A DNA stretch of 64,000 bases from Streptococcus sp. S5 (GCF_034134805.1 NZ_CP139419.1:1612001-1676000); one strand, 5' to 3'. Numbered from the stretch's first letter, positions 46,256 to 54,782 are shown. The notes: generated by a model not told the origin, from the sequence alone. Numbers and translations: made by a program.

Positions 46256-47377
46256 TCAGACATAGTCCAATAAATAACCGTAGCCCTTTTCTTTCATTTC
46301 TGCTTTGGGAATGAAGGTAATAGACAAACTATTGATGCAATAGCGAAGGCCGCCTTTTTCCTTGGGACCATCGGTAAAAACATGGCCCAGATGAGAATTT
46401 CCCACACGGCTCCGAACTTCTGTCCGCGTCATATTGAAACTCTTATCCTCCTTATAGATGGCCACATCAGGACTAATAGGACGACTGAAACTTGGCCAAC
46501 CACAACCAGAATCAAATTTATCCTTAGAGGAAAAGAGCGGCTCACCAGTCACGACATCTACATAAATACCGGCATCAAACTGATCCCAGTAACGATTGGA
46601 GAAGGCCCGTTCGGTATCATTTTTTTGTGTCACCGCATACTCTTCAGGAGATAACTTCTTTTTGATTTCCTCATCGCTTGGCTTAGAGTAGCGACTAGCA
46701 TCAATAACAGGATAAGAAGCCTGATTGACATCGATATGGCAGTACCCATTCGGATGTTTCTTTAGATAATCCTGGTGGTAGTCCTCAGCCTTGATGAAAT
46801 TGGTCAGTGGTTCTTTTTCCACTGCTAACGGTTTGTCGTATTTTTTTGCTTCTTCTTCAAAAACTTGATTAATGGTTGGAAGATCTTCTTGAGAGACATA
46901 ATAGACACCTGTTCGGTATTGAGTCCCTTGATCATTTCCTTGACGATTCTTCGACGTTGGGTCGATAATCCGGAAATAATGCAGGAGCAATTCTTTCAGA
47001 GACACCTTCTTGACATTGTAAGTGATATGAACTGTTTCAGCATGGCCTGTTTGAGGGACCAATTCATACTTGGTCGTTTCTCCCTTTCCATTGGCATAGC
47101 CTGATACGGCATCAATCACACCTGGAACACGTGAGAAATATTCCTCTACGCCCCAGAAGCAACCACCAGCCAAATAAATTTCACGCTGATCCTTTGGATC
47201 AACCGTTTCCTTTGTTTCCTTTTTGGCTACTGGAGTCTGACTCATCGATGCTTTTTTAATCATCTTAGTGCTTGTTTCTGATTGATCCATTCCGTTTGCT
47301 CCCTTAATATAGAAAAAGAAACCAATAGATAATAAGCCAATGAGAAGGATAGCAAACACTTTCCACTTTGTTTCCAT
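46256..47377 (-). CDS. msrAB: Membrane-anchored methionine sulfoxide reductase MsrAB
   Basis: 373 residues. An N-terminal membrane anchor (about 6-25) and linker are followed by MsrA (about 65-225; catalytic Cys73 in [11 protein letters not shown]) and MsrB (about 240-365; catalytic Cys347 in GGLRYCINS, second Cys292 in GCGWPSF). Together they reduce both stereoisomers of methionine sulfoxide in proteins outside the membrane. Electrons come from a thioredoxin-like lipoprotein fed by CcdA, both encoded just upstream. The MsrB zinc CxxC pairs are absent, as in other fused forms. The gene follows the TlpA-like gene by 11 bases. Confidence 0.96.
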   Translation of the reverse strand: METKWKVFAILLIGLLSIGFFFYIKGANGMDQSETSTKMIKKASMSQTPVAKKETKETVDPKDQREIYLAGGCFWGVEEYFSRVPGVIDAVSGYANGKGETTKYELVPQTGHAETVHITYNVKKVSLKELLLHYFRIIDPTSKNRQGNDQGTQYRTGVYYVSQEDLPTINQVFEEEAKKYDKPLAVEKEPLTNFIKAEDYHQDYLKKHPNGYCHIDVNQASYPVIDASRYSKPSDEEIKKKLSPEEYAVTQKNDTERAFSNRYWDQFDAGIYVDVVTGEPLFSSKDKFDSGCGWPSFSRPISPDVAIYKEDKSFNMTRTEVRSRVGNSHLGHVFTDGPKEKGGLRYCINSLSITFIPKAEMKEKGYGYLLDYV

Positions 47378-47388
47378 TGTCTATCTCC

Positions 47389-47952
47389 TTACTGCATGTT
47401 CTCTAGGGTCTTGAGGATATCCTCTTTATTCATATAGCCGATCTGGCTCTTTGCTAAAGTCCCATCACTATTGATAAAGAGTGCCGATGGATAAGAACGA
47501 ATCCCATATTCTTTGAGCAGTTCCCCTTTACTATCTAGCAAGACTGGGAAATCTTTGTAATCCAAAGACTGGTACCAGTTTTTGAAATCTGCTGCTGATT
47601 TTTCGCCATTAAAGGTTGGAGCTACAACGGATAAAACCACATAATCCTTACCCTCCTCTTCTTTTGCCAACTCATTGGTATCCTCTAACGTTGACAGGCA
47701 AATAGAGCACCAGGAAGCCCAAAATTTGAGGTAAACTTTCTTTCCCTTGTAATCGGATAAGCGGTAGGTCTTGCTATCCACTCCTTGCAGGCTAAAATCC
47801 TTCACTTTCTTGTCAGATGGTTGCCTAGCCCCAGCTTTGGCTGTTTGTTGGCTCATGCCCTTATTAGAAGTAGCCATTCCTTGACTCGAACAAGCCCCCA
47901 AAAGTCCAGCGCATACGAATCCTGTAGCTACTAAAGCTAATTTTTTCATCAT
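47389..47952 (-). CDS. TlpA/ResA-like thioredoxin lipoprotein (Etrx-like)
   Basis: 187 residues from ATG 47952 (MMKKLALVATGFVCAGLLGACSSQ), behind AAAGAGGTGATA; the second ATG is equally possible. The lipobox LLGAC puts lipidated Cys21 at the outer membrane face. The thioredoxin fold has the active site FWASWCSICLSTLE (Cys82, Cys85) and cis-Pro segment IRSYPSALFIN. It should take electrons from CcdA and reduce MsrAB, like pneumococcal Etrx1. The mature N-terminus is itself Met/Gln/Ser-rich (SSQGMATSNKGMSQQ). Confidence 0.92.
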   Translation of the reverse strand: MMKKLALVATGFVCAGLLGACSSQGMATSNKGMSQQTAKAGARQPSDKKVKDFSLQGVDSKTYRLSDYKGKKVYLKFWASWCSICLSTLEDTNELAKEEEGKDYVVLSVVAPTFNGEKSAADFKNWYQSLDYKDFPVLLDSKGELLKEYGIRSYPSALFINSDGTLAKSQIGYMNKEDILKTLENMQ

Positions 47953-48005
47953 TATCACCTCTTTAAACAAGGAGAAAGTCATCCTCAGATGACCTCTCCC
48001 TTCTT

Positions 48006-48344
48006 TCATTCCTTGTCTGATTTCATTTCCGATGAGTTGTTCGTATCCTCCTTCATGCTAGAATCGCTAGATTTCATCTCATCTTTTTTCATATCGTCCT
48101 TCATTTCCGAACTGCTGTCAGACATCATAGATGAATCTTTCTTGTCCTCTTTTTTCATTTTATCATCGGACATGGACGAATCCTTCATGTTATCCTTCTT
48201 CATGTCGTCCTTCTTCATATCGTCCTTCTTCATCATGCTACTATTGTCCATTTTTTTCATATCTGAATCCGATTTTTGACCAGAACAAGCTGCTAAAGTA
48301 ACGAGGCTAAGCGTAGCAATGGTAAGTGTAAGAATTTTTTTCAT
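48006..48344 (-). CDS. Methionine-rich low-complexity lipoprotein
   Basis: 112 residues. A lipoprotein signal (MKKILTLTIATLSLVTLAAC) leaves a 93-residue mature chain anchored at Cys20. The chain is made almost wholly of Met, Lys, Asp, Ser and Glu; it has 16 Met, no aromatic residue, no Pro and no second Cys, so it should be disordered. Met recurs every five residues at 38, 43, 48, 53, 58 and 63 (MKKDD/MKKDN/MKDSS units). AAAGGAG precedes the ATG. It lies between ccdA and the thioredoxin lipoprotein, upstream of msrAB. I know no named family. A role as sacrificial Met pool or metal binder is inference. Confidence 0.88.
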   Translation of the reverse strand: MKKILTLTIATLSLVTLAACSGQKSDSDMKKMDNSSMMKKDDMKKDDMKKDNMKDSSMSDDKMKKEDKKDSSMMSDSSSEMKDDMKKDEMKSSDSSMKEDTNNSSEMKSDKE

Positions 48345-48370
48345 GATTTTTCTCCTTTAATCCTTTAAGA

Positions 48371-49081
48371 TTAGTGAAACAGGGATGCGAGGCTATTAAG
48401 ATTTCCAAGCATCAGCAAGATACCCATCAAGATGATGAGGGCACCACCAATTTTTTTCAAGGTTCCCATGTGGGGCTTGAGTTTAGCAAAATGTTGTAGA
48501 ACCCAGCTAGAAGCTAGAGCCAAGACTAAGAAGGGGAGCGCCAAGCCTAATGTATAGACCAGCATCAGGAGAGCGCCTTGCAAAGCACCATTTCCTCCAG
48601 AAGCGGCAATGGCTAGAACCGAACTCAAAACTGGTCCGACACAAGGGGTCCAACCAAAACTAAAGGTGACCCCTATCAGAAAAGCATTGAAGAATTCATT
48701 GCGCTCCCGATTCTTTTTGAGTTGGATGGTCTTTTGTTTTTGGAGTTGTCTCAGATTGATCACTTCCATTTGGTGAATCCCTAATAGGATCACAATCCCT
48801 CCTAGCAGATAGCGAAACCATGGAGCATAAAGCACCTGCCCAAGGGCCCCTGCACCGTATCCTAGAATCAGGAAAACAGTTGATAGACCTGCGATAAAAC
48901 AAAGAGTCTTCACCAAGCCATACCAAGAAATTTCTCTTCCAAAAATTCGAACAGTTTTCACACGTTCAGAATCCAATAGAATCCCTACATAGACTGGCAT
49001 CAGTGGCAAAATACATGGGGAGAAAAAGGATAGAACTCCCGCTAAGAATACTGAAATGGAAAACAAACTGGTTTGAATCAT
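48371..49081 (-). CDS. ccdA: CcdA-type thiol-disulfide electron transporter
   Basis: 236 residues with six membrane segments. CcdA (the DsbD core) moves electrons from cytoplasmic thioredoxin to extracytoplasmic thioredoxin-like proteins. The two membrane cysteines are in LSFFSPCILPLMPVYVG (Cys23) and FSFGWTPCVGPVLSS, the two mirror-image halves of the transporter. It is the first gene of the run ccdA, Met-rich lipoprotein, TlpA-like, msrAB, so its likely clients are the next proteins. The terminator of the unrelated upstream gene ends about 40 bases before the start. Confidence 0.95.
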   Translation of the reverse strand: MIQTSLFSISVFLAGVLSFFSPCILPLMPVYVGILLDSERVKTVRIFGREISWYGLVKTLCFIAGLSTVFLILGYGAGALGQVLYAPWFRYLLGGIVILLGIHQMEVINLRQLQKQKTIQLKKNRERNEFFNAFLIGVTFSFGWTPCVGPVLSSVLAIAASGGNGALQGALLMLVYTLGLALPFLVLALASSWVLQHFAKLKPHMGTLKKIGGALIILMGILLMLGNLNSLASLFH

Positions 49082-49116
49082 TTCACTACCTCCCTTTCTT
49101 TCTGATACCAGTATAA

Positions 49117-49146
49117 AGAAAAAATCCCTCTAAAAATAGAGAGATT
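49117..49146 (-). terminator. Terminator upstream of ccdA
   Basis: Minus-strand ten-bp stem with one wobble (AATCTCTCTA/TAGAGGGATT, loop TTTT) followed by TTTTC. It closes the transcript of the gene at 49181-50164. Confidence 0.82.
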
Positions 49147-49180
49147 GATAAGCAAAAACTTGAATTTGATTAGAAGGTGA

Positions 49181-50164
49181 TTAATTCTTCGGATGGGCCT
49201 TTATCCATGTTACAAACTCGTCATACGAGTGAATTTGTGTTTTTTCTCCAGTTGTTTCGTCTGTGGCATACAGTTCCATGACTTCTTGACCTTCCGGCGC
49301 AAACCAATGAATAATTTTATCAAACCATTCGCGTTCATTGTATTGTTTAGGACGGAAATACAATTTTTCTATATATTTCATATTTTTTGCAACATCCGGA
49401 TAGAGGCGTGCAAAATTTGTACCAGAGACATCAACTTGTCTTTTATTTTTTATATCACTAGAAATACCGTATAGTAACATCGTTAGATGTTTTTCAGATA
49501 AATTTTTTTCAAGTTGATCATTTATCCCGCCTCTGCCCCAATCAACTTTTAGATCATAGATCGACGGTTGTTCTTCTAATTTCTTGATCTTTGACTCAAC
49601 ATCATCTTGAAAAATTTCTCCTTTTGCTGTGAAAAGAATCCGCTTATTATTAGAGTCTTTCAAATCAGAATAATTATCTTTATCAATTTTTTGTAAATAT
49701 AAGGTGAGATAATCGTTCCCATTATAATATCCATAGCTATCAGGTACTTTCCCAAAACTACGGTATGTATTATCTTTACCTAATAAACGATATATATCAA
49801 ATTCTTTTTTTTGTCCTAAATGATTCAGGCTATAGCTAATTACTTTAAAAAATTCTTCTTCACCAATTAAAGGAGGAGTTTTTAAATCCCCAGTAAACAA
49901 AGAATGTTCCGAAAATGTTGTTACATAATCCTGACCAAAGTAAATATAACCTTCACTATTTTTTTGACTAACTAAAACAAATTTTTGATCGTCAAAAACT
50001 TGAATATTCAAATGTGTTGCAGGATTCTCATCGTTATATTTAGCACTGTTTGATTCTAAATAAGAATGTCCCCATTGATAGGCTAGCACTACAGCTACAA
50101 AACTGGCTAGGAAGATACATACCATTTTGCAGTGTCGCTTCATACCACCAAATACCTTTTTCAA
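49181..50164 (-). CDS. Membrane-anchored protein of unknown function (TTG start)
   Basis: 327 residues. The start is most likely a TTG at 50164: AAAAGGAGTAAGC precedes it at ideal spacing, while the next ATG (50143) has no site. One membrane segment (about 13-32) is followed by a large extracytoplasmic domain rich in Tyr, Asp and Lys, with no Cys after residue 16. I do not recognise a family. Part of it (FGQDYV...LFTGDLK...EEFFKVISYSLNHLGQKKEFDIYRLL) resembles the partial gene at 1-465. It starts three bases after the upstream membrane-protein gene, whose stop codon lies inside its ribosome site. Confidence 0.8.
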   Translation of the reverse strand: MKKVFGGMKRHCKMVCIFLASFVAVVLAYQWGHSYLESNSAKYNDENPATHLNIQVFDDQKFVLVSQKNSEGYIYFGQDYVTTFSEHSLFTGDLKTPPLIGEEEFFKVISYSLNHLGQKKEFDIYRLLGKDNTYRSFGKVPDSYGYYNGNDYLTLYLQKIDKDNYSDLKDSNNKRILFTAKGEIFQDDVESKIKKLEEQPSIYDLKVDWGRGGINDQLEKNLSEKHLTMLLYGISSDIKNKRQVDVSGTNFARLYPDVAKNMKYIEKLYFRPKQYNEREWFDKIIHWFAPEGQEVMELYATDETTGEKTQIHSYDEFVTWIKAHPKN

Positions 50165-50167
50165 AGC

Positions 50168-50557
50168 TTACTCCTTTTCATTTGATAACTGTTGATAATC
50201 GAATAGATATAACAAACTTGAAATGATTGCTAGCACACTAGTTAAAGACGATACAAAAGGAACGAAACCAACTATAGAGGCAATGAAGAGAATTTTATGA
50301 CTTTTCTTATTTACTTTTGGATTTTCACTATAGTTGGCCATTGCAAGTATAGAGATAACAAGATACAAGAGACTGATTGTATTGATTACCAATCCCCAAT
50401 CACCTTTTTCAACCAGCTCAGGAACAGCATGAACGAAAGTCCACTCCCACCGTTGAAAAGAGGCATAGCTGATTACGATCGCTCCTAAAATCCCAATAAT
50501 CCCATTCATTAGCAACATATTATATGATTTCATAAACTCATTACTTTCTTGACCCAT
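50168..50557 (-). CDS. Four-segment membrane protein of unknown function
   Basis: 129 residues with about four membrane segments (roughly 13-32, 54-75, 85-104 and 107-122). GAAGG lies close before the ATG at 50557; an internal Met (MKSYNMLLMNG) is an alternative start. No family motif is recognised. Its stop codon overlaps the ribosome site of the following anchored protein, so the two are translated together and may act as a pair at the membrane. Confidence 0.78.
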   Translation of the reverse strand: MGQESNEFMKSYNMLLMNGIIGILGAIVISYASFQRWEWTFVHAVPELVEKGDWGLVINTISLLYLVISILAMANYSENPKVNKKSHKILFIASIVGFVPFVSSLTSVLAIISSLLYLFDYQQLSNEKE

Positions 50558-50622
50558 AATCCTTCATAAAAATGAGAAATTGATTCTCTCTCATTCCATC
50601 ACTTGTCCAGCATACTACTCTA

Positions 50623-51702
50623 CTACTTCTTCAAATAATCAATAGCGTCTTGAAGGGTTTTGACGGGCACAATTTTCATCTTCGAATGAATTTGTTTTGC
50701 TGCATCTTTAGCGGTTTCGTAGTTTGATTTAGCCTTGGGATTGGCTTTCTTTTCTTCTTTGGAAACAGGGTTATTAGGGGCAAAGAAAATTTCTGCTCCT
50801 TCTTTATCTGCTGCGACGACTTTCTTGTCAATCCCACCGATATCGCCAACCGTTCCATCTTGGTTAATGGTTCCTGTCCCTGCAATATGGCGTCCCTGAC
50901 GAAGATCTGGATCAGCCACTTGGGTGTAGATGGCTAGGCTAAACATCATACCGGCACTTGGTCCACCAATTCCTTGGGTCGCAAACTGGACAGGAACATC
51001 GCCTTTGGCTTCAGTCCGGTCGATCAGGCTAATCCCGATCCCGTTTTTCCCGTTGGATAATTTGATGATCTTTCCGTCTGCGGTCTTGGTTTGTCCATCC
51101 TCAATATAGGTCACTGAAACGGGGTCGCCAATTTTTTGAGAACCGACATAGTCAATCAATTCTTTGGAACTCTTAAAGGTCTTGCCATTCACACCGGTGA
51201 CGGTATCCGCAATGTTCAAGATTCCCTTAAAGGTCGAGTCATCTGCCACTTGCATAACATAAACACCTAGAAAGTCCATCTGGGTTTCTTTTCCAGCTGT
51301 CTTTAACCCTTGGTAGATGGCCATATTTTGCGAGGTTTCCATATAGAATTGGTTAATCCGCGTAAATTCTTGGCTCGAACTACCACCTGTCATATCCTTG
51401 GCAGAGTAGATATCTGTAAAAGGTGTCGCCCAAGCATAGATCAAATCAGCCGGAGTCGCTTCTTTCACTGCCACGGTTACAAATTCATAAGACCCTGACT
51501 TGGTATCCATTTTTCCATCCACTGTCATGACCGATCGAATGTCTTCGGCCGTTCCTGGCATCTCAATATAATAGGGAAGGCGAATCACAAAAGCAGCTAG
51601 CAAAAGGAGCAAGAAAAGAACGCCTGCAATCGGCCATCGGTATTCTTTCAACCGTCCCTTTTTCTTTTTAGGGGTCAAGCTTGGTTTATTCGCTTGTGTC
51701 AT
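50623..51702 (-). CDS. sepM: SepM-family PDZ/Lon-type membrane protease
   Basis: 359 residues. An N-terminal membrane segment (about 20-42, basic side inside) is followed by a PDZ domain (about 130-205, LGVYVMQVADDSTFKGILNIADTVTGVNGKTF) and an S16 (Lon-like) protease domain with the Ser in FATQGIGGPSAGMMFSLAIY and Lys in GIDKKVVAADKEGAEIFFAP, the Ser-Lys dyad. SepM of S. mutans trims the competence-stimulating peptide; whether this one processes a pheromone depends on the strain's peptides. The start overlaps coaD by 17 bases, the usual streptococcal rsmD-coaD-sepM order. Confidence 0.93.
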   Translation of the reverse strand: MTQANKPSLTPKKKKGRLKEYRWPIAGVLFLLLLLAAFVIRLPYYIEMPGTAEDIRSVMTVDGKMDTKSGSYEFVTVAVKEATPADLIYAWATPFTDIYSAKDMTGGSSSQEFTRINQFYMETSQNMAIYQGLKTAGKETQMDFLGVYVMQVADDSTFKGILNIADTVTGVNGKTFKSSKELIDYVGSQKIGDPVSVTYIEDGQTKTADGKIIKLSNGKNGIGISLIDRTEAKGDVPVQFATQGIGGPSAGMMFSLAIYTQVADPDLRQGRHIAGTGTINQDGTVGDIGGIDKKVVAADKEGAEIFFAPNNPVSKEEKKANPKAKSNYETAKDAAKQIHSKMKIVPVKTLQDAIDYLKK

Positions 51703-52174
51703 CTTTGATTTCCTCCATTACACTCTTTGGTACATAAGGTGAGATATCCTGCTGAAAAGCCAGCAACTCTCGAATACGCGTTGAACTAATGGCCTGGTAA
51801 GGAGGCTGGGCATAGAGATAAACCGTCTCCAATTCAGGCGCCAACTGGTGATTAAAATAATCCATATTGGCTTCGTATACCAGATCCTGTGCATTGCGCA
51901 AGCCCCGGATCAAGGTGATGACCCCAAGATTGCGCGCCACTGTCACAGCCAACTCTTGAGTTGACGTCACAATTTCAACATTTTCCAAATGAGCCAGGGC
52001 CCCTTTCACCATGCGCACGCGCTGCTCAATGGAAAAGAGTCCGACTTTTTCCGGATTATAAAAAATTCCGACATAGACACGGTCAAACAAGCGACTAGCT
52101 CGCTCGATCAATTGCACATGCCCAATGGTAATCGGATCAAACGATCCTGTAAACAATCCACTTCTATCTGACAT
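51686..52174 (-). CDS. coaD: Phosphopantetheine adenylyltransferase
   Basis: 162 residues, the standard size. CoaD adds AMP to 4'-phosphopantetheine, the fourth step of coenzyme A synthesis. The nucleotidyltransferase motif GSFDPITIGHVQLIERA (T/HIGH, about 10-26) is at the N-terminus, and the second site EANMDYFNHQLAPELETVYL plus SSTRIRELLAF is near the C-terminus. It overlaps rsmD by 11 bases and sepM by 17, so all three are coupled. Confidence 0.97.
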   Translation of the reverse strand: MSDRSGLFTGSFDPITIGHVQLIERASRLFDRVYVGIFYNPEKVGLFSIEQRVRMVKGALAHLENVEIVTSTQELAVTVARNLGVITLIRGLRNAQDLVYEANMDYFNHQLAPELETVYLYAQPPYQAISSTRIRELLAFQQDISPYVPKSVMEEIKDDTSE

Positions 52175-52703
52175 ATACTGTTACCTTACTAATTCCATAG
52201 ATTTTTTCTTTCCAGATTCCCACTTGTCCGATTTCCTCAGGAAGTTCTACGTGTTTATCAGTTTCGCACACAATTAGGATGTCCTCTGACAAGAGATGGC
52301 GCTCGCACAAGGTTTCGATATCGCGAACAATCTCTTCCTTGGCATACGGAGGGTCCAAGAACACCAAGTCAAAGGTGCCCGTTAAAAGCCCTAAGGCCTG
52401 CTTGGCCTCCATTTTTAGCAGTTGAAACCGTTCCTTTTCCTTGGTCATAGCAATATTGGCTGCTACAATCTCCTGCGCTCTACGATCTCTTTCCACTAGA
52501 ACGGCCTCTGACATGCCTCGAGAAACTGCTTCGATAGAGAGCCCACCGCTTCCTGCATAGAGATCCAGCACTCTCCCACCATCAAAGTAAGGACCAATCA
52601 TATTGAACATGGCCCCTCTGACCTTATCAGAAGTCGGCCTGGTTGTTTTTCCTTCAAGTGTTTTGAGGGGACGTCCCCCATAGGTTCCAGATACTATTTT
52701 CAT
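52164..52703 (-). CDS. rsmD: 16S rRNA m2G966 methyltransferase RsmD
   Basis: 179 residues from ATG 52703 (MKIVSGTYGGRPLKTLEGKTTRPTSDKVR). The SAM fold has VLDLYAGSGGLSIEAVSRG (about 45-63) and the N2-guanine methylase motif FDLVFLDPPYAKEE. RsmD methylates G966 of 16S rRNA. There is no ribosome site: the seven bases before the ATG (GGTCCCT) directly follow an extended -10, so the mRNA should start at or next to the ATG. It heads rsmD-coaD-sepM. Confidence 0.95.
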   Translation of the reverse strand: MKIVSGTYGGRPLKTLEGKTTRPTSDKVRGAMFNMIGPYFDGGRVLDLYAGSGGLSIEAVSRGMSEAVLVERDRRAQEIVAANIAMTKEKERFQLLKMEAKQALGLLTGTFDLVFLDPPYAKEEIVRDIETLCERHLLSEDILIVCETDKHVELPEEIGQVGIWKEKIYGISKVTVYVR

Positions 52704-52710
52704 AGGGACC

Positions 52711-52719
52711 ATTATACCA
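52711..52719 (-). promoter_or_regulatory. rsmD extended -10 promoter (predicted leaderless)
   Basis: Minus-strand TGGTATAAT ends seven bases before the rsmD ATG, which places the expected transcription start at the start codon. Confidence 0.7.
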
Positions 52720-52766
52720 AAAAAAATCAGAAAATTGAGATTTGATATGGTCAAGCGACAACTAAA

Positions 52767-52944
52767 AGAGGCTGGGACAAAAGTCCTAGCCTCTCAATTA
52801 TTTTTGGATTGTCGAGCAAGACGCAGTAGTTGAGTGGGCTCTACTACGCTGATTTCATCAGCTTTTACAGCCCTACTCAACTGTGCGGAGGTAGGACGAC
52901 GAAATCGAATTCTAACGAATTACCGATTTCTGTCCCACTCTCTT
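52767..52944 (-). repeat. Structured intergenic repeat downstream of asnA
   Basis: Read on the minus strand: GAGTGGGACAGAAATCG pairs its GAAATCG with CGATTTC (about 52899-52931). Next comes a nested hairpin, GTTGAGT and GGGCT pairing with AGCCC and ACTCAAC around GCTGAT-GAA-ATCAGC (about 52831-52880). A terminator stem AGAGGCTAGGAC/GTCCCAGCCTCT (52767-52794) with TTTTAG ends it. The GTGGGAC start and GGGAC end recall dispersed intergenic repeats common in the mitis group. It ends transcription from asnA. No protein is encoded. Confidence 0.65.
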
Positions 52945-52950
52945 TCTTCC

Positions 52951-53943
52951 TTATAGGATATTTTCATATTCATCGCGGACAGATTGAGGCCAGACACTGG
53001 TTTGGACTTCACCGATATGTTTCTTACGAAGTAAGAACATAGCCAAACGAGATTGTCCGATCCCTCCACCAATCGTGAGTGGGAAGAGACCATTTAACAA
53101 AGCCTTGTGCCACTCTAATTGGAGACGATCCTCGTCCCCTGTAATCGCAACTTGACGGCGAAGCGTATCTTCATCGACACGGATCCCCATTGAAGACAAC
53201 TCAAAGGCTGAACCTAGAACGTCATTCCAGACTAGGATATCACCATTCAAGCCCTTGTAGCCATTTTCAGACTCTGTTGTCCAGTCATCGTAGTCAGGTG
53301 CACGGCCATCGTGTGGTTTGCCATCTGCAAGCTCTCCACCAATCCCGATCAAGAAAACGGCTCCGAATTCTTTGGCAATGGCATTTTCACGCTCTTTTGG
53401 AGTTAAATCTGGATAGCGTTCCACCAACTCTTCTGTGTGAACGAAGGTAATTTGTTTTGGAAGAACTGACTCAATGTCATAGCGCGCTTCTACTGCTAGT
53501 TCTGTTAAACGAATCGCCTTGTAGATTTTTTCAACCGTTTCTTTGAGGTAGGCGATATTGCGTTGACCATTTGGGATGACTTTTTCCCAGTCCCATTGGT
53601 CTACATAAACAGAGTGGATAGCGTCTAGCGAATCTTCATCTGGACGAAGAGCCTTCATATGGACAAAGAGACCTTCTCCTTCGCCAAAACCAAAACGTGC
53701 CAAGGTATGGCGTTTCCATTTTGCGAGTGAATGCACGACTTCATAAGTCTCATCAGGAATTTGAAGGACCTTTACAGATACCGGATGTTCAATCCCAGAA
53801 AGGTTATCCTGCATCCCGTCTCCGACCTTGCTCAAAATTGGCCCTTGGACTTCAATGATGTCCAATTTATCTTTTAAATATTGTGTGAAAGTCGTTTTAA
53901 CAAACGAAATTTCTTTTTGTTGGTGGATAAAACTTTTTTTCAT
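52951..53943 (-). CDS. asnA: Aspartate-ammonia ligase AsnA
   Basis: 330 residues from ATG 53943 ([19 protein letters not shown]), the exact length of the family, with GAGGAA upstream; the ATG four codons earlier overlaps that site. AsnA makes asparagine from aspartate, ammonia and ATP, and is related to class II aminoacyl-tRNA synthetases. Visible: [58 protein letters not shown]-like [14 protein letters not shown], and the class II motif 3 region [23 protein letters not shown]. Its mRNA ends in a structured repeat. It is transcribed alone. Confidence 0.97.
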   Translation of the reverse strand: MKKSFIHQQKEISFVKTTFTQYLKDKLDIIEVQGPILSKVGDGMQDNLSGIEHPVSVKVLQIPDETYEVVHSLAKWKRHTLARFGFGEGEGLFVHMKALRPDEDSLDAIHSVYVDQWDWEKVIPNGQRNIAYLKETVEKIYKAIRLTELAVEARYDIESVLPKQITFVHTEELVERYPDLTPKERENAIAKEFGAVFLIGIGGELADGKPHDGRAPDYDDWTTESENGYKGLNGDILVWNDVLGSAFELSSMGIRVDEDTLRRQVAITGDEDRLQLEWHKALLNGLFPLTIGGGIGQSRLAMFLLRKKHIGEVQTSVWPQSVRDEYENIL

Positions 53944-54036
53944 ATAGTTCCTCATTTATAGACATTTTAGAAATGATTATACTCTTTTTTCAATCAAAAT
54001 CAAGTCTTTTCATTCGTTTTCAACTGAATTTTTCTC

Positions 54037-54090
54037 TTGCAAAAAGGATTCATTTTTGATAAACTGTATGTAACTTTTAAAACGTTACAT
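54037..54090 (+). promoter_or_regulatory. Promoter and operator of the SOS-like operon
   Basis: -35 TTGCAA (54037-54042), 17-bp spacer, -10 TAAACT (54060-54065). Immediately after lies ATGTAAC (54068-54074), nine bases, GTTACAT (54084-54090), a perfect seven-bp inverted repeat over the transcription start. It is the likely operator of the S24 repressor encoded next. Confidence 0.8.
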
Positions 54091-54102
54091 AGGAGAAGCG
54101 AC

Positions 54103-54780
54103 ATGTTTGATGCAAAAAAACTAAAAGAAAGACGCCTAGAAAAAGGCTTGACCCAAGCTGATGTCTACGAGGATCTCAAGATTTCTCGCAAGACTTACTC
54201 CAGTTGGGAGAATGGCTTAGCAGAGCCACACGAAAAAAATCTCAGGAGGTTGGCCAAGCGCCTCTCCGTTAAAGAGGACTACTTTATTAACAAAGACTCC
54301 GCACTCTACACCTACCCTTTATTAACCCCACCTCATCAAAAGAAAGTCGACCAGTTGGCCAGCCAGTTATTCGAACAGCAGCAAAAAGTTGTTTCCTTGA
54401 CTGCTTATAAGGTTCTTTCGATTGAACTAGCAGCCGGTTTGGGACATACCTTTTATGACAACGAAACAGACTATGAAACTGTCTATTTTGACCAAGAGAT
54501 CCAGCACGATTTCGCTTCTTGGGTATCAGGTGATTCGATGGAACCTCTCTACCCCAACGGCTCTGTTGCCCTCATGAAGCAGACTGGCTTTGACTATGAT
54601 GGGGCTGTCTACGCCCTCATCTGGAATGGAAAGACCTATATCAAGAAAGTCTATCGGGAGGCTGAAGGCTTGCGCTTAGAATCCATCAACCCTGACTACG
54701 ATGATTTATTTGCTCCCTATGAAGACGAGCCCAAAATCGTCGGCATTGTGGTCGGGCATTTTCTCCCACTCGAGGTTTAA
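54103..54780 (+). CDS. Self-cleaving XRE/S24 repressor (HdiR/LexA-like)
   Basis: 225 residues from ATG 54103 (MFDAKKLKERRLEKGLTQADVYEDL), with AGGAG seven bases upstream. An N-terminal helix-turn-helix (about 8-60) is joined to a C-terminal LexA-type S24 domain: probable Ala111-Gly112 cleavage site in IELAAGLGHTF, catalytic Ser145 in VSGDSMEPLYPNG and Lys181 in KTYIKKVY. DNA damage through RecA filaments would trigger self-cleavage and release of the operator. Streptococci lack true LexA; HdiR of Lactococcus is the closest described case. The polymerase gene follows two bases later. Confidence 0.92.
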   Translation: MFDAKKLKERRLEKGLTQADVYEDLKISRKTYSSWENGLAEPHEKNLRRLAKRLSVKEDYFINKDSALYTYPLLTPPHQKKVDQLASQLFEQQQKVVSLTAYKVLSIELAAGLGHTFYDNETDYETVYFDQEIQHDFASWVSGDSMEPLYPNGSVALMKQTGFDYDGAVYALIWNGKTYIKKVYREAEGLRLESINPDYDDLFAPYEDEPKIVGIVVGHFLPLEV

Positions 54781-54782
54781 AT

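Noticed and set aside
48186-48240. Fifteen-base direct repeats as a mobile or satellite repeat
   Set aside because: They are codon repeats of the MKKDD units within the Met-rich lipoprotein gene.
47989-48279. Plus-strand Phe/Ser-rich frame opposite the Met-rich lipoprotein
   Set aside because: Mirror of the repeated Met-Lys-Asp codons; the minus-strand gene has signal peptide, ribosome site and operon context.
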